Below are positions 1 through 9,082 of a stretch of DNA of 64,000 nucleotides, one piece after another. The DNA lies in contig NCEB01000010.1 of the NCBI GenBank assembly GCA_002280475.1, positions 23,682 to 87,681 on the forward strand, in the 5' to 3' direction. The notes beneath the pieces were generated by a model that did no database searches, had not been told where the DNA came from, and was given only the letters and a program-made list of their open reading frames with translations. This stretch comes from Brevundimonas subvibrioides. Lineage in GTDB: Bacteria; Pseudomonadota; Alphaproteobacteria; Caulobacterales; Caulobacteraceae. Within the stretch, counting starts at the first letter, position 1; the number at the start of each line of letters is the position of its first letter. Both the position numbers and the translations under genes were made by a program.

Positions 1-485
1 GGTCCCACGACGCAATCGCGACCGATCTGGACGCCAGGACCGATGACGGTGTTCGCGCCGATCTCCGTGCCTCGCCCGATCCGGGCGTCCTGGCCGATCA
101 CCACGCCCGGCGCGAGCCTGACGGTCTCGTCCTCACACGCGGCCGCCGCGCTGATCGGGTCCAGCCGCACCGGGCGGTGAAGCGCGACCGACGCCGCGGC
201 CCAGGCCGCCTGGGGCGTGCGGGTCGTTATCACCGAGCATCCCGCCGGGGCGGCGTTGACGGCACCGGCCGGCACGAGCACGCATCCGGCACGGGTCGCT
301 CTCAGGGCATCGACGAACTTGCGGTCGCCCAGGAAACCGACGGCGTGCGGCCCCGCGACGGACAGGGGCGCGACCCGGGCGATGCTCTGCCCGGAATCGC
401 GAACGACCTCGCCACCCGTCAGGGCCGCGAGGTCGGCGACGCTGAGCGGGCTCAGCGTATCGAAGAAGCGGGGGTCGGGCGACAC
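1..485 (-). CDS. lpxD: UDP-3-O-acylglucosamine N-acyltransferase LpxD, partial (N-terminal part)
   Basis: LpxD adds the N-linked hydroxyacyl chain to UDP-3-O-acylglucosamine in lipid A synthesis, in the cytoplasm. The minus-strand reading shows an N-terminal LpxD-type region (FLGDRKFVDALRATRAG) followed by the first left-handed beta-helix hexapeptide repeats (IGANTVIGPGVQIGRD). The gene runs off the left edge, so the catalytic histidine region is not visible. A GTG start at 485 is chosen because GGGG lies just upstream, 9 nt separate it from the skp stop, and the protein begins VSPDPRFFDTLSPLS. The order bamA-skp-lpxD is the classic envelope cluster, so co-transcription with the upstream genes is likely. 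Confidence 0.93.
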   Translation of the reverse strand, partial: MSPDPRFFDTLSPLSVADLAALTGGEVVRDSGQSIARVAPLSVAGPHAVGFLGDRKFVDALRATRAGCVLVPAGAVNAAPAGCSVITTRTPQAAWAAASVALHRPVRLDPISAAAACEDETVRLAPGVVIGQDARIGRGTEIGANTVIGPGVQIGRDCVVG

Positions 486-494
486 GCCCACCCC

Positions 495-1082
495 TTACTG
501 CGCGGTCTGCGCCGGGACCGGCAGGCGGTTGAAGCTGAGGGTCGGCAGGGCGGTGTTCAGGCGCTGGATGGTGACGTCCGTCACGTCCATGGCCGGGTTG
601 ACGATGAACACGCTCTCGCGGTCCAGCAGGATGCCGCAGCCGCGCTCCTGATAGACGGCGACCAGGATCGGCTCGACCGCCTCGGAGATCAGGCGGCGCT
701 GCTCGGAAAGCGTATAGCGCAACTCGGCCTCACGGGTCTGCTCCAGTTGCTGGGCCTCCTGGATGCGGGCCTGGAGCGCCTGACGGTCGGCGTCGGTCAC
801 GGCCGCGCCGCCGTTCTGCAGCCGGGTGAGCTCTGACTGGATATTGGTGGCATAGGGAGCCAGTTCGCCCTGAACCTCGGTGGCGAGCTGTTCCATGCGC
901 GTCTGGACGGCCTGGCCGACGGTCGACTGGGCCAGCAGACGCTGGTTGAAATAGACGCAGACGCCGGGGATGACCGGACCCGGATTCTGCGGGCCCTGCG
1001 TCTGCGCGGTCGCGATCGAGGGCGCGACGGTGGAGGCGACGAGGGTGACGAAGGCGGCGGCGCCGATGGCGAGGAGTTTCAT
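495..1082 (-). CDS. skp: OmpH/Skp-family periplasmic chaperone
   Basis: Skp binds unfolded outer-membrane proteins in the periplasm and delivers them to the BAM complex. The 195-residue product starts MKLLAIGAAAFVTLVAS, a signal peptide ending near ATAQT, then shows an OmpH-type body with long Gln/Glu-rich helices (residues about 60-135) that form the chaperone tentacles. The ATG at 1082 is preferred because longer in-frame starts would overlap the bamA stop and precede the signal peptide. It lies 37 nt after bamA and 9 nt before lpxD, which fits one operon. Confidence 0.92.
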   Translation of the reverse strand: MKLLAIGAAAFVTLVASTVAPSIATAQTQGPQNPGPVIPGVCVYFNQRLLAQSTVGQAVQTRMEQLATEVQGELAPYATNIQSELTRLQNGGAAVTDADRQALQARIQEAQQLEQTREAELRYTLSEQRRLISEAVEPILVAVYQERGCGILLDRESVFIVNPAMDVTDVTIQRLNTALPTLSFNRLPVPAQTAQ

Positions 1083-1119
1083 TCTGGATACCTTTTGCGG
1101 GACCGGATCGGCCCCCCGT

Positions 1120-3555
1120 TTAGAACTGGGTTGAAGTCGAGAAGCGGAAGGTCTCGGTGCGATCATAGTCCTCTTGGCTGAGGATCTTGCTGAAGTCGAA
1201 ACGGATCGGCCCCATCGGCGAACGCCAGTGAACGCTGAGACCGGCCGAGGCGCGCAGCGACAGGTCGTCGGCGATGGTCGGGTCGGGCAGACCGTTGCTG
1301 TTCAGCGTGAAACGATTGTCCAGCACACCCAGGGTGCCGACGTCGGCGAACAGCGAGGTGCGGATGCCGTATTCCTCGGGCAGGCCGTTCGGCAGGGTCA
1401 GCTCGGCGCTGGCGACGGCATAGAAATTGCCCCCGAGGGCGTCGTTGGTGTTCAGGTCACGCGGCCCCATGCCCGCGTTCTCGAACCCGCGGAACGAGTT
1501 GCCGCCCTTGAAGAAGCGGTCGTTGATCCGCACCGCGTCGCCGTTCCAGCCGCTGACATAGCCCGAAGACCCGGTCACCGACACGATCCAGCTGGGCGTG
1601 ATGCCGTAGTAGGCCGTCACGTCGACCTCGGTCTTCACATAGTTCACGTCGCCGCCCAGACCGGCGAAGTCCTGGCGCAGCGAGCCCGTCCATCCCCGCG
1701 TGGGCCGGATCGGGTCGTTGCGGCGATCGATCAGCAGAGTGTAGCCGACCGAAGAGTTGAGGGACGATCCAACCTGCTCGCAAAGGGCGCGCGATCCGCC
1801 GCCCAGGCCCGAGCAGAAACCCTGCGGGACGATGATCTCGTCGTCCTTGATGAAGTAGCGCGTCGACAGGCGGCTGTAGCCGTTCAGCGGATAGGTCAGA
1901 CGCAGACCAGCGCCGGTCGAACGATAGTCGAACGAAGATTCGTCCTGGAAGTCGTAGCGCGAGTGGAAAAGATCGAAGCCCGCGCCGATATCCCGGCCGA
2001 GGAAACGGGGCTCGGTGAAGCGGAAGTCGATCTGCTGGCGCAGCGAGCCCCATTCGACCCTGGCGACCACGTTCTGGCCACGACCTCGGAAGTTCCGCTC
2101 CGTGATCCCCAGGTTGACGACGAAGCTGTCGACCGAGCTGAAGCCGGCGCCGACCGACAGTTCGCCGGTCGGCTGTTCCTCGACGGTGACGTTGACGATC
2201 GACCGGTCGGGGGCCTCGCCCTGCGTCTCCTCGATCGTGACGTCCTTGAAGTAGCCCAGCGCGCGCAGATTGTTCCGCGACCGCTCCAGCAGGGCGCGGT
2301 TGAAGGCGTCGCCCTCGGTCAGCATCAGCTCCCGGCGGATGACAGGATCGATGGTGCGGGTGTTGCCGACGACATTGATCCGCTCGACATAGACCCTCTG
2401 GCCCTCGGCGATGTTGAACGTGACGTCGACAGTGTCGGTTTCAGGGTTAGGGCGATAGGTCGGATTGATGTCGACAAAGGCATAGCCGGCGGACCCGGCG
2501 GCGAACGTCAGCGTGTCGACCGCGCTCTCGATCTTGTCGCTCTCGTACAGCTGGCCCGTGCGGATCGGCAGCAGGGCCTCCAAGAGGTCGGTGTTCAGCC
2601 GGTCATTCTCGGTGACGACGTTGATCTCGCCGAAATTGTAGCGGTCGCCTTCGTCGAGGGTCAGGGTGATGCCGAAGGCGCTGTCGTCCGGCGCCAGCTC
2701 GGCCACCGCCGAGATGATCCGGAAATCGTAATAGCCCCGGTTGGTATAGAAGGTGCGCAGTTGCTCCCGGTCGTAATCCAGCCGGTTCGGGTCGTAATTG
2801 TCGTTCTTGGTGAACAGCCGCCACCACTGCGACTGTTTGGTCACCATGACCTCGCGCAGCTCGCTGTCCGAGAACGCCTGGTTGCCCAGGAAGGTGATGG
2901 CGCGAACGCCGGTCTCGGGGCCTTCGTCGATCTCGAAGATGACGTCGACACGGTTCTGGTCCAGCTGCACCAGCTTGGGCGTCACCGTCGCCGAGATGCG
3001 GCCGGACAGGCGATAAAGCTCGATGATCGAGCCGACGTCCTCCTGGACGCGGGCGCGGGTATAGATGCCGCGCGGCGAGATGGTCACCTCCTCGCGCAGC
3101 TTGTCCTCGGTGATAGCGCCGTTCCCCTCGAACACGACCTGGTTGATGATCGGGTTCTCGACGATGTTGACGACCAGGTCGCCGTCCGCCTCCAGGCCGA
3201 TCTGGACGTCGGCGAACAGCTGGGTCCGGGTCAGGGTGCGGATGGCCACGTCCAGGATGACCGGATCGATCGTGTCGCCCGGCTGGATCGGCAGATAGGA
3301 CAGAACCGTCGTCTGATCGATGCGCTGATTGCCCTGGACCAGGATGCGATTGACGACGCCCGTCTCGTCCGGGATCTCCTGAGACGGAGCGATCTGGCCT
3401 GGCTGGACATCCGGCGCGGGCGCGGTCTGGGCCAGGGCGGGCGCGGCCGCCATCAGGGCCAACAGGCTGGCGGTCACGGCACAGGTCCGACGCAGGGCTC
3501 GGGCGTCCGGTGTCGTCGCGTCGCGGGTGTCGGTCAGGATCATTCGGGAAACCAT
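1120..3555 (-). CDS. bamA: Outer membrane protein assembly factor BamA
   Basis: BamA is the central Omp85 subunit that folds and inserts beta-barrel proteins into the outer membrane. The product is about 811 residues. An N-terminal signal sequence (TASLLALMAAAPALAQ) is followed by repeated POTRA domains over roughly residues 60-420 and a C-terminal surface-antigen barrel ending in STSTQF, with the terminal Phe typical of outer-membrane barrels. The start is uncertain: ATGs at 3555 and 3543 and a TTG at 3576 overlapping the rseP stop are all in frame, and no strong Shine-Dalgarno decides. The N-region ahead of the hydrophobic signal is unusually long. It follows rseP directly, as in many proteobacteria. 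Confidence 0.95.
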   Translation of the reverse strand: MVSRMILTDTRDATTPDARALRRTCAVTASLLALMAAAPALAQTAPAPDVQPGQIAPSQEIPDETGVVNRILVQGNQRIDQTTVLSYLPIQPGDTIDPVILDVAIRTLTRTQLFADVQIGLEADGDLVVNIVENPIINQVVFEGNGAITEDKLREEVTISPRGIYTRARVQEDVGSIIELYRLSGRISATVTPKLVQLDQNRVDVIFEIDEGPETGVRAITFLGNQAFSDSELREVMVTKQSQWWRLFTKNDNYDPNRLDYDREQLRTFYTNRGYYDFRIISAVAELAPDDSAFGITLTLDEGDRYNFGEINVVTENDRLNTDLLEALLPIRTGQLYESDKIESAVDTLTFAAGSAGYAFVDINPTYRPNPETDTVDVTFNIAEGQRVYVERINVVGNTRTIDPVIRRELMLTEGDAFNRALLERSRNNLRALGYFKDVTIEETQGEAPDRSIVNVTVEEQPTGELSVGAGFSSVDSFVVNLGITERNFRGRGQNVVARVEWGSLRQQIDFRFTEPRFLGRDIGAGFDLFHSRYDFQDESSFDYRSTGAGLRLTYPLNGYSRLSTRYFIKDDEIIVPQGFCSGLGGGSRALCEQVGSSLNSSVGYTLLIDRRNDPIRPTRGWTGSLRQDFAGLGGDVNYVKTEVDVTAYYGITPSWIVSVTGSSGYVSGWNGDAVRINDRFFKGGNSFRGFENAGMGPRDLNTNDALGGNFYAVASAELTLPNGLPEEYGIRTSLFADVGTLGVLDNRFTLNSNGLPDPTIADDLSLRASAGLSVHWRSPMGPIRFDFSKILSQEDYDRTETFRFSTSTQF

Positions 3556-3572
3556 CGGGGGCTGGCGCTGGC

Positions 3573-4790
3573 TCAACTGACGAGCCCGCCGAGGAATTGG
3601 AACAGGTTCAACTTTTGCAGGTCGTTCCAGGTCGCGAACAACATCAAACCCGCCAGCAAAGCAAGACCGACCCGATACCCCGCCTCCTGAACCGCGGCCG
3701 CGACTGGTTTCTTCGCCACAGCCTCATAGGCGTAGAAAACCAGGTGACCGCCATCCAGAACCGGGATGGGCAACAGGTTTAGAAAGCCGATTCCGATCGA
3801 AAGTATGGCGGCGAAGCTGGTGAGGGTCAGAAGCAGGTTGATCGTCGTGGCCACCGGGTCCGGATTGGCCGCGACGGCGGCGTTGGTCAGGGCCCCCGAC
3901 GCCTTGGCGATGCCCAGCGGTCCGCTCAGCTGATCGCCGCTCTCGCGGCCGGTGAAGATGCGTCCCAGATAGGTCAGGGTGGTGCCCAGGATGTCCCCGG
4001 TTTCGCGGAACCCCTGGCCGACGGCCTGGATCGGGTTGTAGCGGACCTGGCGCGCTTCCGCCCGCGACGAGGCCAGGGCCAGGCCGATCCGGCCGACCGT
4101 GACACGACCGGCGATCGGGTCGTCCTGCACCTGGCGCACCGGGGTCGCGACCAGTTCGATCTGGCGGCCCTGACGCTCGACGGTGAATCTGACGGGATCG
4201 CCGCTCGACAGGCTGACCTTGCGGGTCACCTCGCCGGCATCGGAAATGTCGCGCCCATCCAGGCCGGTGATCAGATCGCCCGGCAGGAAGCCGGCCGCCG
4301 CTGCGGGCGATCCGGGCGTGACCTCGGCCACCCGGGCCGGACGCAGTTCCACGCCGACCAGCGAGAACAGCACCGTGAAGATGGCGATCGCCAGCACGAA
4401 GTTGGCGAACGGCCCCGCCGCCACGATCAGCATCCGCTGCCAGACGGGCTTGAAATGGAAATAGTCGCGTTCGGCCCCGACCCCGTCCCGGGCCACGATC
4501 TCGCGCTTCAGTGTATCCAGCCCTCGGCTGTCAGGCACGCTAGAGGCGTCCATGTCGCCCGAGAACTTCACATATCCGCCCAACGGCATCCAGCCGACGC
4601 GCCACTCGATGCCGTGCCTGTCGGTCTTGCTGAAGATCGCCTTGCCGAAGCCGATGGCGAACCGGTCGACCTTCACGCCAAACGCCCGCGCGACCCAGAA
4701 ATGGCCCAGTTCGTGGATGGTGACGATCACCGTCAGCACCAGCAGGAAGGGCACGATGTAGATCAGGACCTGGGTCAGGGCGTCCAGCAT
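3573..4790 (-). CDS. rseP: Site-2 intramembrane zinc metalloprotease RseP
   Basis: RseP cleaves transmembrane segments of anti-sigma factors and signal peptides in the inner membrane. The 405-residue protein carries the HELGH zinc motif in the first membrane segment (TIHELGHFWVARAFGVK), a PDZ domain in the middle (about residues 130-210, PGSPAAAAGFLPGDLI), and the second metal-ligand motif NLLPIPVLDGGH near residue 345. It lies between dxr (39 nt upstream) and bamA, so it probably belongs to the envelope operon. Confidence 0.96.
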   Translation of the reverse strand: MLDALTQVLIYIVPFLLVLTVIVTIHELGHFWVARAFGVKVDRFAIGFGKAIFSKTDRHGIEWRVGWMPLGGYVKFSGDMDASSVPDSRGLDTLKREIVARDGVGAERDYFHFKPVWQRMLIVAAGPFANFVLAIAIFTVLFSLVGVELRPARVAEVTPGSPAAAAGFLPGDLITGLDGRDISDAGEVTRKVSLSSGDPVRFTVERQGRQIELVATPVRQVQDDPIAGRVTVGRIGLALASSRAEARQVRYNPIQAVGQGFRETGDILGTTLTYLGRIFTGRESGDQLSGPLGIAKASGALTNAAVAANPDPVATTINLLLTLTSFAAILSIGIGFLNLLPIPVLDGGHLVFYAYEAVAKKPVAAAVQEAGYRVGLALLAGLMLFATWNDLQKLNLFQFLGGLVS

Positions 4791-4829
4791 GCGTCGTCCA
4801 CGTCTCCGTTTCCGTCAGGACCGTCGCCG

Positions 4830-6026
4830 TCAGGCGGCGAGGGCCAGGGTCTGGACGATGCCGGACGCGACGCGCCGGGCCTCGGCGTCCAGCGCCAGAG
4901 CCCCCTCGCAGCCATCGCCCGCGTGAGAAACCGCCCCCGTCGCCGTCATCCGATCCAGCGTTTCGGCGACGACTGCGGCAATATTGAGAAAGCCCAGACG
5001 GCGGTCAAGAAACGCCAGCGCCCCAACCTCGTTGGCGGCGTTGAACACGGTCGGCGCGCCCTTGCCGGCCTCCAGCGCCTCGCGCGCCAGCCGCAACGCC
5101 GGGAACCGAACCGGATCTGGGGCCTCGAACGTCAGCCGGCCCAGCGCCGCCAGGTCCAGACGGGGCGCGGGCCAGGCCATCCGGTCAGGCCAGGCCAGGG
5201 CGCAGGCGATCGGCGTCTTCATGTCCGGCGGCCCCATCTGGGCCAGGGTCGAACCGTCGACGAACTCGACCAGGCTGTGGATGATGGATTCCGGGTGGAC
5301 GACCACGTCGATCTTCCCGGCCGGCATGCCGAACAGATAGGCCGCCTCGATCATCTCCAGGCCCTTGTTGGCCATGGTGGCGCTGTCGACGCTGATCTTG
5401 GCCCCCATGCTCCAGTTGGGGTGGGCGACGGCCTGTTCCGGCGTCATGACCGCCATGGCCTCGCGCGAGGTCTGGCGGAAGGGACCGCCGGAGGCCGTCA
5501 GTACCAGCCGCGCGACCTGTTCGGGCGCGGCGGCCGGAAACACCTGGAAGATGGCCGAGTGCTCGGAATCGACCGGGATCAGCCGCCCGCCCGCCGCCGT
5601 GACCCGCCCGATCAGGCTGGAGCCGCAGCAGACCAGGCTTTCCTTGTTGGCGAGGGCCAGGGTCGCGCCGGTCGCCGCTGCCGCCCAGGCGGACTTCAGC
5701 CCGGCCGCACCCACGATGGCGGCCATGACCAGATCCGTCGGCCGCGTCGCCGCCTCGGTGATGGCCGCCTCGCCCGCCACCGTCGCGATGCCCGTGCCCG
5801 CCAGCGCCTCGGTCAGTTCGTTCAGCCGCGTCCCGTCGGCCGTCACGGCCACCGCCGGTCGCCAGCGCCGCGCCTGCTCGGCCAGCCGGGCGATGTTGGC
5901 CCCGCCCGTCAGGGCCACGACCTGGAACCGTCCCGTGCCCGCCGCTTCGGCCTGATCCATCAGGTCCAGCGTCGAGGTCCCGACCGAGCCGGTCGAGCCC
6001 AGCACTGTGATGCGCTTCTCGATCAT
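4830..6026 (-). CDS. dxr: 1-deoxy-D-xylulose 5-phosphate reductoisomerase
   Basis: Dxr converts DXP to 2-C-methyl-D-erythritol 4-phosphate with NADPH, the committed step of the non-mevalonate isoprenoid pathway. The 398-residue product begins [20 protein letters not shown], the NADPH-binding Rossmann loop. It has the NKESLVCCG segment, the metal-binding [11 protein letters not shown] motif and ASGGPFR. The ATG at 6026 overlaps the cdsA stop (ATGA), indicating translational coupling. Its undecaprenyl precursor output fits the neighbouring uppS. Confidence 0.97.
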   Translation of the reverse strand: MIEKRITVLGSTGSVGTSTLDLMDQAEAAGTGRFQVVALTGGANIARLAEQARRWRPAVAVTADGTRLNELTEALAGTGIATVAGEAAITEAATRPTDLVMAAIVGAAGLKSAWAAAATGATLALANKESLVCCGSSLIGRVTAAGGRLIPVDSEHSAIFQVFPAAAPEQVARLVLTASGGPFRQTSREAMAVMTPEQAVAHPNWSMGAKISVDSATMANKGLEMIEAAYLFGMPAGKIDVVVHPESIIHSLVEFVDGSTLAQMGPPDMKTPIACALAWPDRMAWPAPRLDLAALGRLTFEAPDPVRFPALRLAREALEAGKGAPTVFNAANEVGALAFLDRRLGFLNIAAVVAETLDRMTATGAVSHAGDGCEGALALDAEARRVASGIVQTLALAA

Positions 6027-6838
6027 GCGGGTCCGTCCAGCATCATGGCTCCCAATCGCCCCGCCGCGATGACGACGGCGGCGAACATCAACCCATCGAC
6101 CCGATCCAGCAAGCCGCCGTGCCCCGGGATCAGCCCGCCCGCGTCCTTGACCCCGAAACGCCGCTTCAGGGCCGATTCCCACAGGTCGCCCGCCATGGTC
6201 GCCAGGGCCCCGGCCAGTCCCAGCGCAACGCCCCACAGCGGACTGGACAGGCCCAACGGCAGGAAACTGGCCACCAGCCATCCGGCCGCCGACCCGGCGA
6301 TCAGGCCGCCGACGAACCCCGACCAGGTCTTGTTGGGCGAGTAGCGGGGCCACAGCCTGGGACCGCCGATGACGCTGCCGACCAGGAAGGCCATGACGTC
6401 GGACGACCAGGCCACCACGAAGACCATGATCGTCCAGCTCAGCCCGATGCCGGAATCGCCGTCCCGCAGCCAGATCAGCACGATGGCGGGCCAGCCGAGA
6501 TAGAGCACGCCATAGGCCGCGTCGACGCCTTCGAGGCCCAGCCTGCGGGCATACAGGGCCACCGCCGCCGCGCCGAACACCAGCACCACCAGCGCCGGTG
6601 ACATCTCGCCCGTATGGGCCGTGACGGTCGCCGCCATGATGGCCACGGCCACTGCGCCGGTGATCAGGTCCCGCCGTCCCGGCGCGCTCATCGCCGCCCA
6701 TTCGCGCGCCAGCAGCACGATAGCCGCCAGGATGATGGCCAGGAACCACAGGCTGCCCGCCCAGATGGCCAGCACCGCCAGGGGTGCCAGAACCAGGGCC
6801 GACGCCGCCCGAATGCCCAGATTGCGCAAAGACACCAT
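6023..6838 (-). CDS. cdsA: Phosphatidate cytidylyltransferase CdsA
   Basis: CdsA makes CDP-diacylglycerol from phosphatidate and CTP at the inner membrane, feeding all phospholipid synthesis. The 271-residue product is strongly hydrophobic, with about seven to eight membrane segments starting at [19 protein letters not shown]. The C-terminal signature is visible as [12 protein letters not shown] followed by [26 protein letters not shown] with the catalytic Lys/Asp set. The start overlaps the uppS stop (TGATG) and the end overlaps the dxr start, so uppS-cdsA-dxr is tightly coupled. Confidence 0.96.
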   Translation of the reverse strand: MVSLRNLGIRAASALVLAPLAVLAIWAGSLWFLAIILAAIVLLAREWAAMSAPGRRDLITGAVAVAIMAATVTAHTGEMSPALVVLVFGAAAVALYARRLGLEGVDAAYGVLYLGWPAIVLIWLRDGDSGIGLSWTIMVFVVAWSSDVMAFLVGSVIGGPRLWPRYSPNKTWSGFVGGLIAGSAAGWLVASFLPLGLSSPLWGVALGLAGALATMAGDLWESALKRRFGVKDAGGLIPGHGGLLDRVDGLMFAAVVIAAGRLGAMMLDGPA

Positions 6839-7593
6839 CAGCCGGCCGCGAGCACCGGCCGGGCCGCGATCGCGCCGAAGCGCCGGTCCCGCTGCCGGAA
6901 CTGCCGCACGGCGTCGCCCAGGGCCTCGGCTCCGTAATCGGGCCACAGCACGTTCTGATAGACCAACTCGGCATAGGCCGCTTCCCACAACAGGAAGTTC
7001 GACAGTCGCTGCTCGCCCGAGGTGCGCACGATCAGATCGACCGGCGGTCCTCCCGCCGTCGACAGGCCCGCGCCCAGCGCCGCCTCGTCCAGCGGACCCG
7101 TCGCCTGCCCGGCCAGCAGTTGATCGACGTACCTCTGGGCCGCGTCGACGATGTCGGCCCGACCGCCGTAGTTGAAGGCCACCTGCAGCAGGAAACGGCT
7201 GTTGTGCGCCGTGGTCCGCTCGGCCCGCTCCACGATGGCCGCGATGTCGGCGGGCAGGCCCGTGCGGCGGCCCAGGACCCGGACGCGCACGCCCTCGCGT
7301 TCCAGCCGGTTCAGGTCCGAGGCGACATAGGACCGGACCAGCCCCATCAGGTCCGAGACCTCCTCGGCCGGCCGACGCCAGTTCTCGGTGGAAAAGCCGA
7401 AGACCGTCAGGCACTCGATGCCGAAATCCGGGGCGGCCTGCACCGTTCGCTTCAGGGCCTGGACGCCCTCGCGATGACCCATGGCCCGAGGCAGAGCGCG
7501 GGCCTCGGCCCACCGCCCATTGCCGTCCATGATCAGGGCGACATGCCGGGGGCCCGCATCCGGGTCCGGCAGGCCGACGGGATGGGCCGTCAT
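6838..7593 (-). CDS. uppS: Undecaprenyl/polyprenyl diphosphate synthase (cis-prenyltransferase)
   Basis: This cytosolic enzyme condenses isopentenyl diphosphate units onto farnesyl diphosphate to make the C55 carrier for peptidoglycan and O-antigen. The 251-residue product shows the cis-prenyltransferase motifs [16 protein letters not shown] (catalytic Asp), [20 protein letters not shown], and the C-terminal [18 protein letters not shown] with [11 protein letters not shown]. The ATG at 7593 was chosen because it gives the usual length; an upstream in-frame start at 7650 would overlap frr. It is coupled to cdsA by a one-base stop/start overlap. Confidence 0.96.
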   Translation of the reverse strand: MTAHPVGLPDPDAGPRHVALIMDGNGRWAEARALPRAMGHREGVQALKRTVQAAPDFGIECLTVFGFSTENWRRPAEEVSDLMGLVRSYVASDLNRLEREGVRVRVLGRRTGLPADIAAIVERAERTTAHNSRFLLQVAFNYGGRADIVDAAQRYVDQLLAGQATGPLDEAALGAGLSTAGGPPVDLIVRTSGEQRLSNFLLWEAAYAELVYQNVLWPDYGAEALGDAVRQFRQRDRRFGAIAARPVLAAG

Positions 7594-7630
7594 CCGTCTG
7601 TCCAGTCCTGTCGCAGCGTCCGAGCCCGGC

Positions 7631-8188
7631 TCAGACCTGCATGATTTCAACTTCCTTGGTCTTCAAGGCTTCGTCGATACGCTTGATGGCCGCATCGGTG
7701 TCCTTCTGGACCTCGGTTTCCATCTTTTTCTGCTCGTCCTGGCTGATATCGCCCGCCTTCTCGGCCTTCTTCAGGTCGTCGTTGGCGTCGCGGCGCACGT
7801 TGCGGACGGCGATCTTCTGCTGCTCGGAGTATTTGCCGGCCAGCTTGGCCAGATCCTTGCGACGCTCCTCGGTCAGGGGTGGCACCGGGATACGCAGCGT
7901 CTGGCCGTCGACGATAGGGTTCAGCCCCAGGTTGGCGTTGCGAATGGCCTTTTCGACCGCCGACACCATTCCCTTGTCCCAGACACTGACCGAGATCATG
8001 CGCGGCTCGGGCACGCTGATGGCGGCCACGGCGTTCAACGGCGAGGTCGAGCCATAGGCCTGGACCTGCACCGGATCCAGCAGGCCGGCGTTGGCGCGCC
8101 CGGTGCGAAGGCCGCTGAACTCCTCCTTCAGGGCGTCGACGGCCTTGTCCATGCGGTCGCGATAGGTCTTCAGGTCAGGCTTGGCCAT
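7631..8188 (-). CDS. frr: Ribosome recycling factor
   Basis: RRF, with EF-G, splits post-termination ribosomes. The 185-residue protein is the standard family length. It opens with [34 protein letters not shown], including the conserved LRTGRA motif, and ends with the basic helical C-terminus ([21 protein letters not shown]). It lies 32 nt downstream of pyrH and 37 nt before uppS, the standard pyrH-frr-uppS order. Confidence 0.98.
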   Translation of the reverse strand: MAKPDLKTYRDRMDKAVDALKEEFSGLRTGRANAGLLDPVQVQAYGSTSPLNAVAAISVPEPRMISVSVWDKGMVSAVEKAIRNANLGLNPIVDGQTLRIPVPPLTEERRKDLAKLAGKYSEQQKIAVRNVRRDANDDLKKAEKAGDISQDEQKKMETEVQKDTDAAIKRIDEALKTKEVEIMQV

Positions 8189-8220
8189 GGCAGGGTCTCC
8201 GGTTCGTTTCTTATGGCTTA

Positions 8221-8967
8221 TCAGGCGGCGGCGGCGGGCGCATCGCCGATGATGGTGAAGGTCCCCTCGCCGTTCAGCACCTTGCGCAGCGAATCTTCCT
8301 CCCGGATCGAGAAGACCACGATCGGGATCTTCGACTCGCGCATCAGGGCGATGGCCGAAGCGTCCATGACGCGCAGATCGCGGCTCAGCACGTCCTGATA
8401 GGTCAGGGTGTCATAGCGGGTCGCGGACGTGTCCTTCTTGGGATCGGCCGAATAGACGCCATCGACCGAGGTCCCCTTCAGCAGGGCGTCGCAGCCCATC
8501 TCGGCGGCGCGCAGGGCGGCGGCGGTGTCGGTCGTGAAATACGGGTTGCCGGTGCCGGCGGCGAAGATCACCACCCGCCCCTTCTCCAGATGGCGCACGG
8601 CCCGCCTGCGGATATAGGGCTCGGCGATCGCGGCCATGGGGATGGCGCTCTGCACCCGCGTATCGACGCCGATCTTTTCCAGAGCGTTCTGCATGGCCAG
8701 GGCGTTCATGACCGTGGCCAGCATGCCCATATAGTCGGCGCTGGCCCGCTCCATCCCCGCGGCCGCGGTCGACAGGCCGCGAAAGATGTTGCCGCCGCCG
8801 ATCACGAGGCAGACCTGCACGCCGCTCTCGATCACGCGGGCGATGGCGGCGGCCACGGTGTCGACCGTGTTCATGTCGATGCCATAGCCTTGATCCCCCA
8901 TCAGGACCTCGCCCGACACCTTCAGCAGCACCTTCTTGTAACGCGTGGAGGGGCTGTCGGCGGGCAT
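8221..8967 (-). CDS. pyrH: Uridylate (UMP) kinase
   Basis: PyrH phosphorylates UMP to UDP in the cytoplasm and is the hexameric bacterial amino-acid-kinase-fold enzyme. The 248-residue product has the phosphate-binding start [20 protein letters not shown], the [10 protein letters not shown] loop, [20 protein letters not shown] and the [16 protein letters not shown] lid. The ATG at 8967 gives a short family-typical N-terminus. In many alphaproteobacteria tsf lies immediately upstream; here an M28 peptidase gene intervenes. Confidence 0.97.
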   Translation of the reverse strand: MPADSPSTRYKKVLLKVSGEVLMGDQGYGIDMNTVDTVAAAIARVIESGVQVCLVIGGGNIFRGLSTAAAGMERASADYMGMLATVMNALAMQNALEKIGVDTRVQSAIPMAAIAEPYIRRRAVRHLEKGRVVIFAAGTGNPYFTTDTAAALRAAEMGCDALLKGTSVDGVYSADPKKDTSATRYDTLTYQDVLSRDLRVMDASAIALMRESKIPIVVFSIREEDSLRKVLNGEGTFTIIGDAPAAAA

Positions 8968-9082
8968 GGCTGTCTCGGTCTCAAAGCGGAATCGGGCGGG
9001 CCATCATAGACGAAGGGCGCGTCCGGCTTCAAAGCCGAACGCGCCGATCACGCATTTGGATGATCCGCGCCGGGGCGAGGCA

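Noticed and set aside
1174..3690. An 838-codon open frame on the plus strand
   Set aside because: It is antisense to bamA, which has clear POTRA and barrel features; the translation is low-complexity and has no domain.
4455..6344. A 629-codon open frame on the plus strand
   Set aside because: Antisense to rseP, dxr and cdsA, with repetitive Arg/Gly/Gln-rich translation.
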